From assembly GCF_003402475.1 (NCBI RefSeq), contig NZ_BFAB01000006.1, forward strand, positions 283,841-347,840: DNA of 64,000 nucleotides, written 5' to 3'. The notes beneath the pieces are model-generated. The model saw only the letters and a list, made by a program, of their open reading frames with translations. It was not told the origin of the DNA and ran no database searches. The position numbers were made by a program, and so were the translations under genes. Shown piece by piece: positions 35,233 through 44,655 of this stretch; within the stretch, counting starts at the first letter, position 1, and every line of letters starts with the position of its first letter. This stretch comes from Mycobacterium sp. MFM001 (lineage in GTDB: Bacteria > Actinomycetota > Actinomycetes > Mycobacteriales > Mycobacteriaceae).

Positions 35233-37085
35233 CACGCGGCTTGCGGTGGTGAACGGTCGGCCGCTGCTTCTTCGGGTTGGGTAGGGGCGGTGTCCGCGGC
35301 GTTGATGCGGCCGGCACCCCAGGTCAGCCCCGAGATGACCATCAGCGTGAAGATCAGCACCACGATGCCGCCGGCGGTGAACAGCCACGCGGGCACGTTC
35401 GGGTCACGTTCGCGCTGCAGGATCGACACCTCGAGCACGAACGGCCGCGTGCTGGAGCCCAGCGCGGGAATCTCCGGCGCGGGGATGGCGTCGTCGGCCG
35501 GGGCGTAGATGGGCACCGCGGTCATCGTGTAGCCGTCCTGGACACGCAGCAGGGTTTTCCAGCTGCCCCACACCGGGACGGGCTGAGTCGACTTGTAATG
35601 CCCCGGCCCGACCCGATCGAGCCAGTCGATGTACAGGCCGCGGTGGTGTTCCATCCGGCCCTGCCAGGACAGGATCGTCACCCAATCCGGGTGGTCACTC
35701 ACGAGGGTGGGCGGGTTGATCTGCACGTCGGCGGAGACCATCCGCTGCCCGGGTGGGCTGGGCACGTCGGTCAGGGTGATGGTGGCCGTGTCTTGTTTGG
35801 GCACCCGGATGTGCAGTCCGTTGGCCACCGCACCGCCGATCACCAGCACGGTCAGCGCCACCACCGCGATGCCGATGCCCCGCCCGGGCAGGGGTTGACT
35901 GGTCAGCACCATGCCCAGCATCGCCCCGCACAGTCCTGTCAGCACCGCCGCCGGCACCGCCATGGCCAGCGCTTGGCCCCACAGGCTTACCGGCCACGGG
36001 TAGTGATAGACGGCGCCGATCCACAGCGACTCCAGCCACAACCCGATGGTGGCCACCAGCAAGCCGCCGACGGCGCCGAAGAGGAGCGGGCGTCGGATAA
36101 GCGGTGTGAGGGCCAGCAATTCCACTACTACTGCCGGACCCAGATACAGCGGGAACCAGTTGATCGGCGCGCCCAAAATCGGGCCGACGACGAGTGCGAC
36201 GGCACCACGCAAGGCGATTGCGAACAGCGCCGCGATGATCGCCGCGCCGCGGCCCATGGTCAACCGCGCGGCCACGGTACCGACCGCGGCCGCCGCGGCG
36301 ATCAGCATCGGCTGAAACGCCAGCCGGAACTGCGGCACACCGAAGTCGAATTCGATCTGCCACACCGACATCCCGATCAGCAACCCGCCGAACGACAAAT
36401 ACCGCAGGAACTTGATGAGCGAGCGCTCATCTCGCGCGTAGGTACCTTCGGCGGGCGTATCCGGCAGCGCCCGTCCGCCTTCATACTCGAGCATCAACAC
36501 CGCAAACAGGGAGAACCCGGCGCCGCCGATCATCATCAGATGCGTTGGGCCCCATAGTGTTACGTCTTGGCCGAAGATGCGATGCCAGATATCGTCGAGC
36601 GGGAAGCCGATCAGTGCGTACAGCCCGCAGCCGGCCATCAACACGCCTCCGACCGGTGCATACCAGTCGCGGGTGATCCGTACTGCGGCCGGACCGGGCT
36701 TGTCGAACGGCAAGACGACAGCGATCGCGCCGGCCAGGAAGATGCCGAACAAACCGATCACGATGAAGTAGTGCGCGGGGTTGGCCAGCGGGCCCGGGTC
36801 GCGGCCATTGCCGATATGCCAGCTGACGTCCCAGATGAACCCGAACAGCGCACAGATGATCGACGTGGTGAACACCAATACCGGCAGCGCGACCCACGAC
36901 GGCCGATTGAACTTGTCTGCCAACCGGTCCGAGATTCGGGCCAACCAGCTGATGCGATGTGTGCGATGCGCATAACCCACCCACAGCATGGCCAGCGCGA
37001 TCACCATTGCGGCGATCGACAGACCGATCACCTGGTTCAGCCCGGCGCCACGCGCCGGCGCCTCCGCAACAACCGATAGTCCCAC
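35232..37085 (-). CDS. Large membrane protein with duplicated His/Asp motif and external beta domain
   Basis: 617 aa from GTG, with GGAGGGG in front. About ten membrane helices come first, then an extracytoplasmic segment (about 425-565; VSADVQINPPTLVSDHPDWV, PVWGSWKTLLRVQDGYTM) resembling FixH/YtkA-type metal-associated domains, then one helix and a polar tail. A motif occurs twice: D86-x2-WH90, D96, P-x-H105 and D165-x-WH168, D174, P-x-H182, at almost equal spacing. This points to two metal-binding helical hairpins from an internal duplication. Enzyme or transporter cannot be decided. No family was recognised with certainty. Confidence 0.75.
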   Translation of the reverse strand: MGLSVVAEAPARGAGLNQVIGLSIAAMVIALAMLWVGYAHRTHRISWLARISDRLADKFNRPSWVALPVLVFTTSIICALFGFIWDVSWHIGNGRDPGPLANPAHYFIVIGLFGIFLAGAIAVVLPFDKPGPAAVRITRDWYAPVGGVLMAGCGLYALIGFPLDDIWHRIFGQDVTLWGPTHLMMIGGAGFSLFAVLMLEYEGGRALPDTPAEGTYARDERSLIKFLRYLSFGGLLIGMSVWQIEFDFGVPQFRLAFQPMLIAAAAAVGTVAARLTMGRGAAIIAALFAIALRGAVALVVGPILGAPINWFPLYLGPAVVVELLALTPLIRRPLLFGAVGGLLVATIGLWLESLWIGAVYHYPWPVSLWGQALAMAVPAAVLTGLCGAMLGMVLTSQPLPGRGIGIAVVALTVLVIGGAVANGLHIRVPKQDTATITLTDVPSPPGQRMVSADVQINPPTLVSDHPDWVTILSWQGRMEHHRGLYIDWLDRVGPGHYKSTQPVPVWGSWKTLLRVQDGYTMTAVPIYAPADDAIPAPEIPALGSSTRPFVLEVSILQRERDPNVPAWLFTAGGIVVLIFTLMVISGLTWGAGRINAADTAPTQPEEAAADRSPPQAA

Positions 37086-37195
37086 TGTTATCCCCTCCAG
37101 GGCCGGGAGATCCGATCGCGAGCGTCAAACTTACTTCACAGTAGGTTGCCGATCGGCGGTGAGTTCAAACTTCGGCTGAATTGGTTACGCAGCGC

Positions 37196-37372
37196 TCAAT
37201 CTCGCTTGTCGCCAACCGGCGTGCGCTCGCCCTGGCCGGCGCTACGCCGGTCTCGCAGTGCGACGTACAGCACGACCGCGGCGACGATCACGGCCGGCAG
37301 GAACGCCGGCAGCGCCAGCAAGAGATAGTGGTGCGCCAGATAATCGACGTGTGCAGTGCTGAGTGTGGTCAT
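37196..37372 (-). CDS. Small single-pass membrane protein
   Basis: 58 aa from ATG 37372 (GTG 37384 adds four residues). His-rich N-terminus (HVDYLAHHYLL), one hydrophobic helix (about 17-37) and a basic polar tail. Starts 18 nt after the bioQ stop and ends 110 nt before the 617-aa membrane protein. It may be a small subunit of the membrane complex encoded downstream. Unknown function. Confidence 0.6.
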   Translation of the reverse strand: MTTLSTAHVDYLAHHYLLLALPAFLPAVIVAAVVLYVALRDRRSAGQGERTPVGDKRD

Positions 37373-37389
37373 GTCCGCTACCACTCAAG

Positions 37390-38007
37390 CTACCCCGACA
37401 GCCGCATCGCGCCCGGCTGGCGCGGGCGGGCCGATTGGGCTGCTATGCCGTCGATGAGCAACCGCAGCCCGAAGTGGAATCCGCCACTGGGATCGGCGGA
37501 TGGCTCGATCACCGACTGCGTTTCGGGTATGGCGCCCGCGGCATCCCACTGCATGCGGGACTGCTCGTCGACGGTGGCGCCCAGTACGTAATACACGATG
37601 GTGCGGGCCGCCAGCTCCGACTGCTCCGGGGGCAGCCCAGCTTCGGCGGCCGCGTCGGCCAGCGACGTCAGGATCTGGGTGACTGCGTGGGATTGTCCTG
37701 CGGCGAAGCTCGCCGAGACCAGTTCGGCGCCGTCGGTGTGCGAGAGCAGGGCGTCGCGCAGGCGCGCGCAGATCGTGCGCACCCGGAGCGGCCAGGCGGC
37801 GTCCGGCCGGGCTTCGGTGCCGGCCGGCTGCAAGATCCGGTCGGCGACGGCGCCCAGCAGCTCTTGTTTGCTGGGGAAATGCCAATACAGCGCGCCGGGT
37901 GTGATGCCGAGCTCGCGCGCGAGCCGGCGCATGGTCAGATCGGCGATCCCGTACTGGTCGAGGATCGCCGCGGCCGCTTCGACGACGTCAGGTTTGTGCA
38001 GTTGCAC
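37390..38007 (-). CDS. bioQ: TetR-family biotin regulator
   Basis: 205-aa repressor. The N-terminal HTH reads YGIADLTMRRLARELGITPGALYWHFPSKQELL; the rest is the helical ligand/dimer domain. It is divergent from bioB with a TGAAC-N3-GTTCA palindrome between the starts, the arrangement described for M. smegmatis BioQ, which represses biotin genes. A TAGGGT hexamer on the minus strand 6 nt before the GTG suggests a leaderless transcript. It is also the first gene of a seven-gene minus-strand run, so biotin status might affect the membrane block downstream. Confidence 0.82.
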   Translation of the reverse strand: MQLHKPDVVEAAAAILDQYGIADLTMRRLARELGITPGALYWHFPSKQELLGAVADRILQPAGTEARPDAAWPLRVRTICARLRDALLSHTDGAELVSASFAAGQSHAVTQILTSLADAAAEAGLPPEQSELAARTIVYYVLGATVDEQSRMQWDAAGAIPETQSVIEPSADPSGGFHFGLRLLIDGIAAQSARPRQPGAMRLSG

Positions 38008-38022
38008 GCCGTTACCCTAACC

Positions 38023-38035
38023 TGAACACCGTTCA
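38023..38035. promoter_or_regulatory. BioQ operator (13-bp palindrome)
   Basis: TGAACACCGTTCA: TGAAC, 3-nt spacer, GTTCA. It lies 15 nt from both divergent starts, overlapping the end of a TAACCT -10 candidate (38018-38023) for bioB. A site here can repress both genes. Confidence 0.8.
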
Positions 38036-38050
38036 AGAAGGGAGCACCAC

Positions 38051-39085
38051 GTGACTCAGGCGGCGACTCGGCCCAGCACCGACACCGACAGCACGGACAT
38101 CTTGGCCGTCGCACGTCGGCAGGTGTTGGAGCACGGCGAGGGACTGAACCAAGACCAGGTGTTGGCCGTGCTGCAGCTGCCCGACGACCGCGTCGAGGAA
38201 CTGCTGGCACTCGCCCACGAGGTGCGGATGGCCTGGTGCGGGCCCGAGGTCGAGGTCGAGGGCATCATCAGCCTCAAAACCGGTGGCTGTCCGGAGGACT
38301 GCCACTTCTGTTCGCAGTCCGGGCTGTTCGCCTCGCCGGTGCGCAGCGCCTGGCTGGACATTCCCAGCCTGGTGGAGGCGGCCAAACAGACCGCAAAGAC
38401 GGGCGCGACGGAGTTCTGCATCGTGGCCGCGGTGCGCGGACCCGACGACCGGCTGCTGGCCCAGGTCGCGGCCGGCATCGAGGCCATCCGCGACGAGGTC
38501 GACATCCAGATCGCCTGCTCGCTGGGCATGCTGACCGCCGAGCAGGTGGAGCGGCTCTCGGCGATGGGCGTGCATCGCTACAACCACAACCTGGAGACCG
38601 CCCGCTCGTTCTTCACCAACGTCGTCACCACCCACACTTGGGAAGAGCGCTGGCAGACGCTGGAGATGGTGCGCGACGCCGGCATGGAGGTGTGCTGCGG
38701 CGGCATCCTCGGGATGGGCGAAACCCTCGAGCAGCGCGCCGAATTCGCCGCCAACCTGGCAGAGCTGAATCCCGACGAGGTGCCCCTCAATTTCCTGAAC
38801 CCGCGGCCGGGCACCCCGTTCGGCGATCTGGAGGTGCTGCCGGCCAGCGAGGCGCTCAAGGCGGTCGCCGCGTTCCGGCTGGCCTTGCCGCGCACCATGC
38901 TTCGCTTCGCCGGTGGCCGCGAGATCACGCTGGGCGACCTGGGCGCAAAGCAGGGCATCCTGGGCGGCATCAACGCCGTGATCGTCGGCAACTACCTGAC
39001 CACGCTGGGTCGCCCGGCCGAGGCCGACCTGGAGCTGCTCGACGATCTGCAGATGCCGATCAAGGCGCTCAACGCCAGCCTGTAG
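38051..39085 (+). CDS. bioB: Biotin synthase
   Basis: 344-aa radical-SAM enzyme that inserts sulfur into dethiobiotin. The radical [4Fe-4S] cluster motif is Cys80-x3-Cys84-x2-Cys87 ([12 protein letters not shown]). Further conserved parts are [20 protein letters not shown] and the C-terminal [17 protein letters not shown] start with AAGAAGGGAG upstream. Only 13 nt precede the next small gene, which encodes its presumed partner. Confidence 0.96.
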   Translation: MTQAATRPSTDTDSTDILAVARRQVLEHGEGLNQDQVLAVLQLPDDRVEELLALAHEVRMAWCGPEVEVEGIISLKTGGCPEDCHFCSQSGLFASPVRSAWLDIPSLVEAAKQTAKTGATEFCIVAAVRGPDDRLLAQVAAGIEAIRDEVDIQIACSLGMLTAEQVERLSAMGVHRYNHNLETARSFFTNVVTTHTWEERWQTLEMVRDAGMEVCCGGILGMGETLEQRAEFAANLAELNPDEVPLNFLNPRPGTPFGDLEVLPASEALKAVAAFRLALPRTMLRFAGGREITLGDLGAKQGILGGINAVIVGNYLTTLGRPAEADLELLDDLQMPIKALNASL

Positions 39086-39098
39086 AAACACTGGTGTG

Positions 39099-39326
39099 AT
39101 GGTCGCCGATCTGCCGGCCCCGATCGGAGCCGGTGTGTACAACGTCTACACCGGCGCGCCGGCGGGCTCGTCGTCGCCGACGGCGGCGCAGCTCGGTTTG
39201 GAGCCGCCGCGGTTCTGTGCCGAATGCGGCCGCCGCATGGTGGTGCAGATTCGCCCGGACGGCTGGTGGGCGAAATGTTCCCGGCACGGTCGCGTGGATT
39301 CGGCCGACCTGGAGGCGCAGCGATGA
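39099..39326 (+). CDS. bsaP: Biotin synthase auxiliary protein (Rv1590-like)
   Basis: 75-aa protein with Cys40-x2-Cys43 (FCAECGRRM) and Cys60-x2-His63 (AKCSRHG), a compact metal or iron-sulfur site. Conserved directly after bioB in mycobacteria (Rv1590); this family has been described as an auxiliary protein for biotin synthase, which I recall but cannot check here. ATG 39099 is preferred; GTG 39096 would add one Met. Its stop overlaps the next start (ATGA). Confidence 0.82.
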   Translation: MVADLPAPIGAGVYNVYTGAPAGSSSPTAAQLGLEPPRFCAECGRRMVVQIRPDGWWAKCSRHGRVDSADLEAQR

Positions 39327-39949
39327 CCGCGACTACGCCGCGCTTCTCGCGCAAACGGGCGACGATCGCGGTGGTCGCCGGGTTGGTGGCCACCGGTGTG
39401 CCGGTGGGTGCACTGTGGGCGTGGCTGGCGCCGGCGGTGCACGGCGTGGTGGCGCTGACCCGCGACGGCGATCGCGTGCACGACTACCTCGGCAACGAAT
39501 CCGAACACTTCTTCGTCGCCGCGTTCCTGATGCTGGGATTGCTGAATGTCGTTGCCGTGGTGGCGGCGGTCTTGGTGTGGCAGTGGCGCGCCCACCGCGG
39601 GCCGGCAATGGTGTTCGCGATCTGCATCGGCATCGCGGGCGCCGCGTCCGTCGCCGCCGCGACGGGTGCGCTATTGGTGCACTTGCATTACGGCACAACC
39701 GATTTCGATGCTGCGCCGGTGACCGAGCACAACCGCGTCTACTACTTCACCGAGGCGCCGCCGGTGTTCTTCGGTCAGGCGCCGCTGCAGGCCGCCTGCA
39801 CCCTGCTGCTTCCGGTGGCCACCGCCGCGCTGGTCTACGCCGTGATGGCCGCCGCGACCGCACGCGACGACCTCGGCGGTCATCCCGCCGTCGAACCGCC
39901 TGAGCCGGAGTCGGTCACAGCGGACGTCGGTGCACCGTCCGTCCCGTGA
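39323..39949 (+). CDS. DUF2567-type membrane protein (Rv1591-like)
   Basis: 208 aa with four hydrophobic segments (about 13-36, 64-86, 95-117, 153-173), a long outer loop ([23 protein letters not shown]) and an acidic Pro-rich tail. Position after bioB and bsaP matches Rv1591. ATG overlaps the bsaP stop. Function unknown. The last 35 nt overlap the convergent lipase gene. Confidence 0.82.
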   Translation: MTATTPRFSRKRATIAVVAGLVATGVPVGALWAWLAPAVHGVVALTRDGDRVHDYLGNESEHFFVAAFLMLGLLNVVAVVAAVLVWQWRAHRGPAMVFAICIGIAGAASVAAATGALLVHLHYGTTDFDAAPVTEHNRVYYFTEAPPVFFGQAPLQAACTLLLPVATAALVYAVMAAATARDDLGGHPAVEPPEPESVTADVGAPSVP

Positions 39950-41252
39950 TCACCTTTGCCGCGATCACGGCCAGCCGGGCCATGCCGGTATAAGTCGCGG
40001 GGTTGAACATCGTCGGCCATTTGGTCCTGGCGCGACGAGTGCTCACCGGGCGACCCGCGAACCGGTCCTGCAGCCAGCGCAGCGCCATCGGCGCGGACAG
40101 CGGATGCAGCAGGATGTGCTCGCAGAATGCGTCGCGGTGATAGGTGACATCGGTGCCGCCGGCCGAATAGGCGTCGGCCAGCTCGTCGATGTCCTCGACG
40201 GCGATCAGGTAGTCGTGGACCGCCTGCACGATCAGCACCGGCGGTGTCGGCACCGTGGTGCCGAGCTTGATGTTGTCGAAGACGTACTGGACCTCCGGCA
40301 TCGCCAGAACCTGGTCCAGCGGGCGGTCGAGGTAGTCGCCCATGTCTTTGCGGGCCATCCGGATCACCGCTTGCGCGGTGGTCATCGACTCCAAGTCGCA
40401 GAGCAGCGCGCGGCCCTCGTCGTTGGTGTGCTCCTTGATGACCCGGTCCAGGTCGGGGTAGAGGTGAGCGAGGGCGGCCACGACCAGCGCGGGCAAACCG
40501 GAGAACAAACTGCCGTTGAGCTTGCGGAAGGTGTGGCCGAGGTCGCCGACGGGTGAGCCGAGCACCGCGCCGACGATGTCCAGCTCGGGCGCGTAGTCGG
40601 CGCAGACCTCGGCGGCCCAGGCGCTGGCCAGCCCGCCGCCGGAGTACCCCCACAACCCGACCGGCGCCGTCGAGGACAACCCCAGACGCTCGGAGTTGAA
40701 GGCCGCCCGGACGCCGTCCAGGATGCAGTAGCCCGGCTGGTAGGGGGCGCCCCAGATGCCGTGCGGACCCTCGTGGTCGGGGACCGACACCGCCCAGCCC
40801 TCCGCCAGCGCGGCGTTGACCAGCAGGAACTCCAGTTGAGCCAATGCGCCGACGGCTTTTGCGCCTCGCCGCAGCGCGTAGGACGGGAAGCAGCGGGATG
40901 CGACGGCATCGATGGCGCACTGGTACGACAGCAGCGGACACGCCTTGGGGTCCGCGTCTTGCGGCACGATCACGGTCGTCACCGTCGCCTCGGGCTGCCC
41001 GTTCATGTCCGTCGTGCGGTAGAGCAGCTGGGTTGCGGTGACACGCTGGGGGATCAGGCCCAGATACGCCAGCTCGACGTCGCGGGAGCGCAGCACGGTC
41101 CCGGGCACGGCGTGCTCGAAGCCGGGCGGCGGTTGGTAGAACGGGTCCTCGGACGGCAGGACGGGCCGGGCCTTGCGTTGCAGCTCCTCGTGAGGCGGGC
41201 GACCGATCCATTCGGCGCCGGTTGAGGTAGTCGCGAGGCTGGCAATGTCCAT
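39915..41252 (-). CDS. Secretory-lipase family hydrolase (Rv1592c-like)
   Basis: 445-aa alpha/beta-hydrolase of the LIP family. The nucleophile elbow is GYSGGG (in [17 protein letters not shown]); the remaining triad residues are likely in [11 protein letters not shown] (Asp) and the [11 protein letters not shown]is. No clear signal peptide is visible in this start. Expected to hydrolyse acylglycerols or short esters. It is monocistronic with bracketing convergent gene on one side and the Nudix gene 42 nt upstream. Confidence 0.87.
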   Translation of the reverse strand: MDIASLATTSTGAEWIGRPPHEELQRKARPVLPSEDPFYQPPPGFEHAVPGTVLRSRDVELAYLGLIPQRVTATQLLYRTTDMNGQPEATVTTVIVPQDADPKACPLLSYQCAIDAVASRCFPSYALRRGAKAVGALAQLEFLLVNAALAEGWAVSVPDHEGPHGIWGAPYQPGYCILDGVRAAFNSERLGLSSTAPVGLWGYSGGGLASAWAAEVCADYAPELDIVGAVLGSPVGDLGHTFRKLNGSLFSGLPALVVAALAHLYPDLDRVIKEHTNDEGRALLCDLESMTTAQAVIRMARKDMGDYLDRPLDQVLAMPEVQYVFDNIKLGTTVPTPPVLIVQAVHDYLIAVEDIDELADAYSAGGTDVTYHRDAFCEHILLHPLSAPMALRWLQDRFAGRPVSTRRARTKWPTMFNPATYTGMARLAVIAAKVITGRTVHRRPL

Positions 41253-41294
41253 CGGGGCATTGTTACTTAAGAGGGCCCTAAGAATCCAGTCGAC

Positions 41295-41987
41295 TCACCC
41301 GGGAGGTCGCAGCGCGGCGAACTCGTCGGTGACCCGCAGCTGCGAGTCGGTGAAGCGGTACAGCGCCGCCGGGCGTCCGCCGCTGCGCCCGGATTGCGCG
41401 ATGGTGCCGGTCTGGGTGATGACGCGGCGACGGGCCAGCACCCGCTGCAGGTTGGTCGCGTCGACTTGGTAGCCGAGTGCGGCGCTGTAGATGTCGCGCA
41501 GCGTCGAGACCGCGAATTCCCTTGGCGCCAGCGCGAACCCGATGTTGGTGTAGGACATCTTGGCGACCAGCCGGGTGCGGGCGTGGGCCACCATCGGGCC
41601 GTGGTCGAACGCCATGGAGGGCAATGCGGTCACCGGATGCCAGCGGGTGTCGGGCGGCAGCTCGGGGGTGGCGGGGGAGGGCACCAGGCCCAGGAAGGTC
41701 GACGCGATCGTGCGGATGCCGGGCACCCGCGCCGGGTCGGAAAACACGGCGAGCTGCTCGAGGTGAGCGACCTCACGTAGATCCACCTTCTCGGCCAGCT
41801 GCCGCCGAACCGAAGTGGTCATGTCCTCGTCGTGGCGCAGCTGTCCGCCCGGCAGCGACCACGCGCCGCGGTACGGATCGCGCGCGCGCTGCCACAACAG
41901 CACGCTGAGCTGCGGTTTCCCGCTGTCGAGCTCGCGAACCTGGAACACGACGGCAAGCACCTCGTGCGCGGTGCTACCATGAATCAC
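41295..41987 (-). CDS. nrtR: NrtR-type Nudix regulator of NAD synthesis
   Basis: 230 aa, corresponding to Rv1593c. An N-terminal Nudix domain (LLWQRARDPYRGAWSLPGGQL) is followed by a winged-helix DNA-binding domain (about 150-230, DIYSAALGYQVDATNLQRVLARRRVI). The Nudix box is degraded: after GGQLRHDED the REXXEE core reads RRQLAEK, so catalysis is unlikely and ligand sensing (ADP-ribose in this family) is expected. GTG start sits directly against a 23-bp palindrome shared with nadA, indicating autoregulation and nadABC repression. Confidence 0.85.
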   Translation of the reverse strand: MIHGSTAHEVLAVVFQVRELDSGKPQLSVLLWQRARDPYRGAWSLPGGQLRHDEDMTTSVRRQLAEKVDLREVAHLEQLAVFSDPARVPGIRTIASTFLGLVPSPATPELPPDTRWHPVTALPSMAFDHGPMVAHARTRLVAKMSYTNIGFALAPREFAVSTLRDIYSAALGYQVDATNLQRVLARRRVITQTGTIAQSGRSGGRPAALYRFTDSQLRVTDEFAALRPPG

Positions 41988-42010
41988 GTTTTCGATTGTA
42001 AGTCGAAAAC
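41988..42010. promoter_or_regulatory. NrtR operator between nrtR and nadA
   Basis: Arms GTTTTCGA (41988-41995) and TCGAAAAC (42003-42010) with a 7-nt spacer form a perfect 8-bp dyad. It is the only AT-rich stretch in the 50-nt gap and touches the nrtR start codon. Confidence 0.78.
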
Positions 42011-42037
42011 CCGCCCGGGGCGAAAGGAACGGCGTTC

Positions 42038-43090
42038 ATGACCGAAATCCTGAATCGCACTGATGCGCCGGCGGACGGCCTGATCGCCCGTGTCAGCGAC
42101 TCACCCACTGGTTACACCGGCGTTGACGGCGACGAGCAATGGGCGGCGGAAATCCGCCGGCTGGCCGACCTGCGTGGCGCCACGATCCTGGCGCACAATT
42201 ACCAGCTGCCCGCCATCCAGGACGTCGCCGACCACGTTGGCGACTCGCTGGCGCTGTCGCGGATCGCCGCCGCCGCGCCCGAGGACACCATCGTGTTCTG
42301 CGGCGTGCATTTCATGGCGGAGACCGCCAAGATCCTGAGCCCGGACAAGACCGTGCTGATCCCGGACCAGCGGGCCGGCTGCTCGCTGGCCGACTCGATC
42401 ACTCCTGCGGACCTGCGGGCCTGGAAAGACGAACACCCCGGCGCCGTCGTCGTCTCCTATGTCAACACCACCGCGGCGGTGAAGGCGCTCACCGACATCT
42501 GCTGCACCTCGTCGAACGCCGTCGACGTCGTCGCGTCGATTCCCGAGGACCGCGAGGTGCTGTTCTGCCCCGACCAATTCCTCGGGGCGCACGTGCGACG
42601 GGTGACCGGCCGGCAGAACCTCCATGTGTGGGCCGGCGAATGCCACGTGCACGCCGGGATCAACGGCGACGAGCTTGCCGAGCAGGCCCGCGAGCATCCC
42701 GATGCCGAACTGTTCGTCCACCCCGAATGTGGTTGCGCCACTTCGGCTTTGTATCTCGCCGGAGAAGGAGCGTTCCCGGCGGACCGGGTGAAGATCCTGT
42801 CCACCGGCGGCATGCTCGACGCCGCCCGCGCCACCCGCGCCCGCGAGGTGCTGGTGGCCACCGAGGTCGGGATGCTCTATCAGCTGCGGAATGCGGCGCC
42901 CGGCACCGACTTTCAGGCGGTCAACGATCGGGCGTCGTGCAAGTTCATGAAGATGATCACGCCCGCGGCGTTGCTGCGGTGCCTGGTGGAGGGCGCCGAC
43001 GAAGTCGACGTCGACCTCCAAACCGCTGCGGCGGCGCGACGCAGCGTGCAGCGGATGATCGAAATCGGTCAGCCGGGCGGCGGCGAATGA
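42038..43090 (+). CDS. nadA: Quinolinate synthase
   Basis: 350-aa [4Fe-4S] enzyme that condenses iminoaspartate with dihydroxyacetone phosphate to quinolinate. Characteristic stretches: [63 protein letters not shown] (cluster Cys). GAAAGGA lies 11 nt before the ATG. First gene of nadA-nadB-nadC; ATGA overlap with nadB. Confidence 0.96.
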   Translation: MTEILNRTDAPADGLIARVSDSPTGYTGVDGDEQWAAEIRRLADLRGATILAHNYQLPAIQDVADHVGDSLALSRIAAAAPEDTIVFCGVHFMAETAKILSPDKTVLIPDQRAGCSLADSITPADLRAWKDEHPGAVVVSYVNTTAAVKALTDICCTSSNAVDVVASIPEDREVLFCPDQFLGAHVRRVTGRQNLHVWAGECHVHAGINGDELAEQAREHPDAELFVHPECGCATSALYLAGEGAFPADRVKILSTGGMLDAARATRAREVLVATEVGMLYQLRNAAPGTDFQAVNDRASCKFMKMITPAALLRCLVEGADEVDVDLQTAAAARRSVQRMIEIGQPGGGE

Positions 43091-44655
43091 CCCGCCTCTG
43101 GCAGCAACGGGCCGACGTCGTCATTGTCGGCACCGGGGTGGCCGGCCTGGCCGCCGCGCTCGCCGTCCATCGGGCCGGGAGGCGAGTCGTGGTGCTGAGC
43201 AAGGCCGACCGCAGGCCCGGCGTCACCGCCACCCACTACGCGCAAGGCGGCATCGCGGTGGTGCTGCCCGACAGCGACGACTCGGTGGACACCCACGTCG
43301 CCGACACGCTGGCGGCGGGGGCGGGCTTGTGCGATCCCGATGCGGTGACGTCGATTGTGGCCGACGGCTACCGCGCGGTGAGCGAATTAGTCGGTGACGG
43401 AGCACGATTCGACGAATCACAGCCCGGCCGATGGGCACTGACCCGAGAGGGCGGACACTCGCGGCGGCGGATCGTGCATGCCGGCGGCGACGCCACCGGC
43501 GCCGAGGTGCAGCGGGTGCTCGACCATGCGGCCGCGGCGCTGGATATCCGCACCAACCACGTCGCGCTGCGGGTGCTGCACGACGGCGTTGCGGTGACCG
43601 GCGTGCTGGTGAGCAACGCCGAGGGACTCGGCATCGTGCACGCGCCGTCGGTGATCCTGGCCACCGGCGGGCTGGGGCATCTCTACAGCGCGACCACCAA
43701 CCCCGACGGTTCCACCGGCGACGGTATTGCGCTGGCGCTGTGGGCCGGCGTCGCGGTCAGCGACATCGAATTCATCCAATTCCACCCGACCATGCTGTTC
43801 GACGGCCAGGCCGGTGGGCGTCGACCGCTGGTCACCGAGGCGCTTCGCGGTGAGGGCGCGGTTTTGCTTGACGCGCACGGTGATTCGGTGACCTCCGGCG
43901 TTCACCCGATGGGTGATCTGGCACCGCGCGACGTCGTCGCTGCCGCCATCGACGCGCGGCTGCGCATGACCGGCGACGCCTGTGTCTATCTCGACGCCCG
44001 CGGCATTCCCGACTTGGCCACTCGGTTCCCCACCGTTACCGCGGCATGCCGGGCCGCCGGGATCGACCCGGTGCGCCAACCGATTCCGGTCGTGCCCGGC
44101 GCGCACTACAGCTGCGGCGGCGTCGTCACCGATGTCGAGGGGCAGACGGAACTGCCCGGCCTGTACGCCGCGGGAGAGGTGGCGCGCACAGGGATGCACG
44201 GCGCCAACCGGCTGGCGTCCAACAGCCTGCTGGAAGGTTTGGTCGTCGGCGGCCGCGCCGGAAAGGCCGCGGCTGCACACGCGGCGGCTGCCGGGCATCC
44301 GCACGCCACGCTGCCCGATGTGGCGCCCGCAACTGCGCTGGCGCGCAACGACTTACAGCACGTCATGAGCCGCGATGCGTCGGTGGTCCGCGACGCCGAC
44401 AGCCTGCGGATGCTGACCTGCGCGCTCTCGACGGCACCGGTGCGGAACGTGGAGTGCCGCACCGACCTCGAAGACGTGGCATTGACCGTGACCGCCCGCG
44501 CGGTGGCGGCGGCCGCGCTGGCCCGCGACGAAAGCCGTGGCTGCCATCACCGCGCCGAATACCCCGATGCCGATCCCGTGCAGGCGCGCAGCGTCGTCGT
44601 TCGGGCGACCGAGGACAACACGGTGGCCGTTGAGGCGCCGGTTCCGGTGTGCTGA
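43087..44655 (+). CDS. nadB: L-aspartate oxidase
   Basis: 522-aa flavoprotein that oxidises aspartate to iminoaspartate for NadA. FAD-binding [11 protein letters not shown] at the N-terminus, [11 protein letters not shown], the catalytic-region motif [12 protein letters not shown] and [21 protein letters not shown] at the C-terminus of the FAD domain, then a helical tail. The start ATG overlaps the nadA stop; the much longer open frame upstream is inside nadA and is rejected. Confidence 0.95.
   Translation: MTRLWQQRADVVIVGTGVAGLAAALAVHRAGRRVVVLSKADRRPGVTATHYAQGGIAVVLPDSDDSVDTHVADTLAAGAGLCDPDAVTSIVADGYRAVSELVGDGARFDESQPGRWALTREGGHSRRRIVHAGGDATGAEVQRVLDHAAAALDIRTNHVALRVLHDGVAVTGVLVSNAEGLGIVHAPSVILATGGLGHLYSATTNPDGSTGDGIALALWAGVAVSDIEFIQFHPTMLFDGQAGGRRPLVTEALRGEGAVLLDAHGDSVTSGVHPMGDLAPRDVVAAAIDARLRMTGDACVYLDARGIPDLATRFPTVTAACRAAGIDPVRQPIPVVPGAHYSCGGVVTDVEGQTELPGLYAAGEVARTGMHGANRLASNSLLEGLVVGGRAGKAAAAHAAAAGHPHATLPDVAPATALARNDLQHVMSRDASVVRDADSLRMLTCALSTAPVRNVECRTDLEDVALTVTARAVAAAALARDESRGCHHRAEYPDADPVQARSVVVRATEDNTVAVEAPVPVC

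Noticed and set aside
42139..43086. Long N-terminal extension of the nadB frame
   Set aside because: It overlaps nadA completely; nadB starts at 43087 with the FAD-binding motif.
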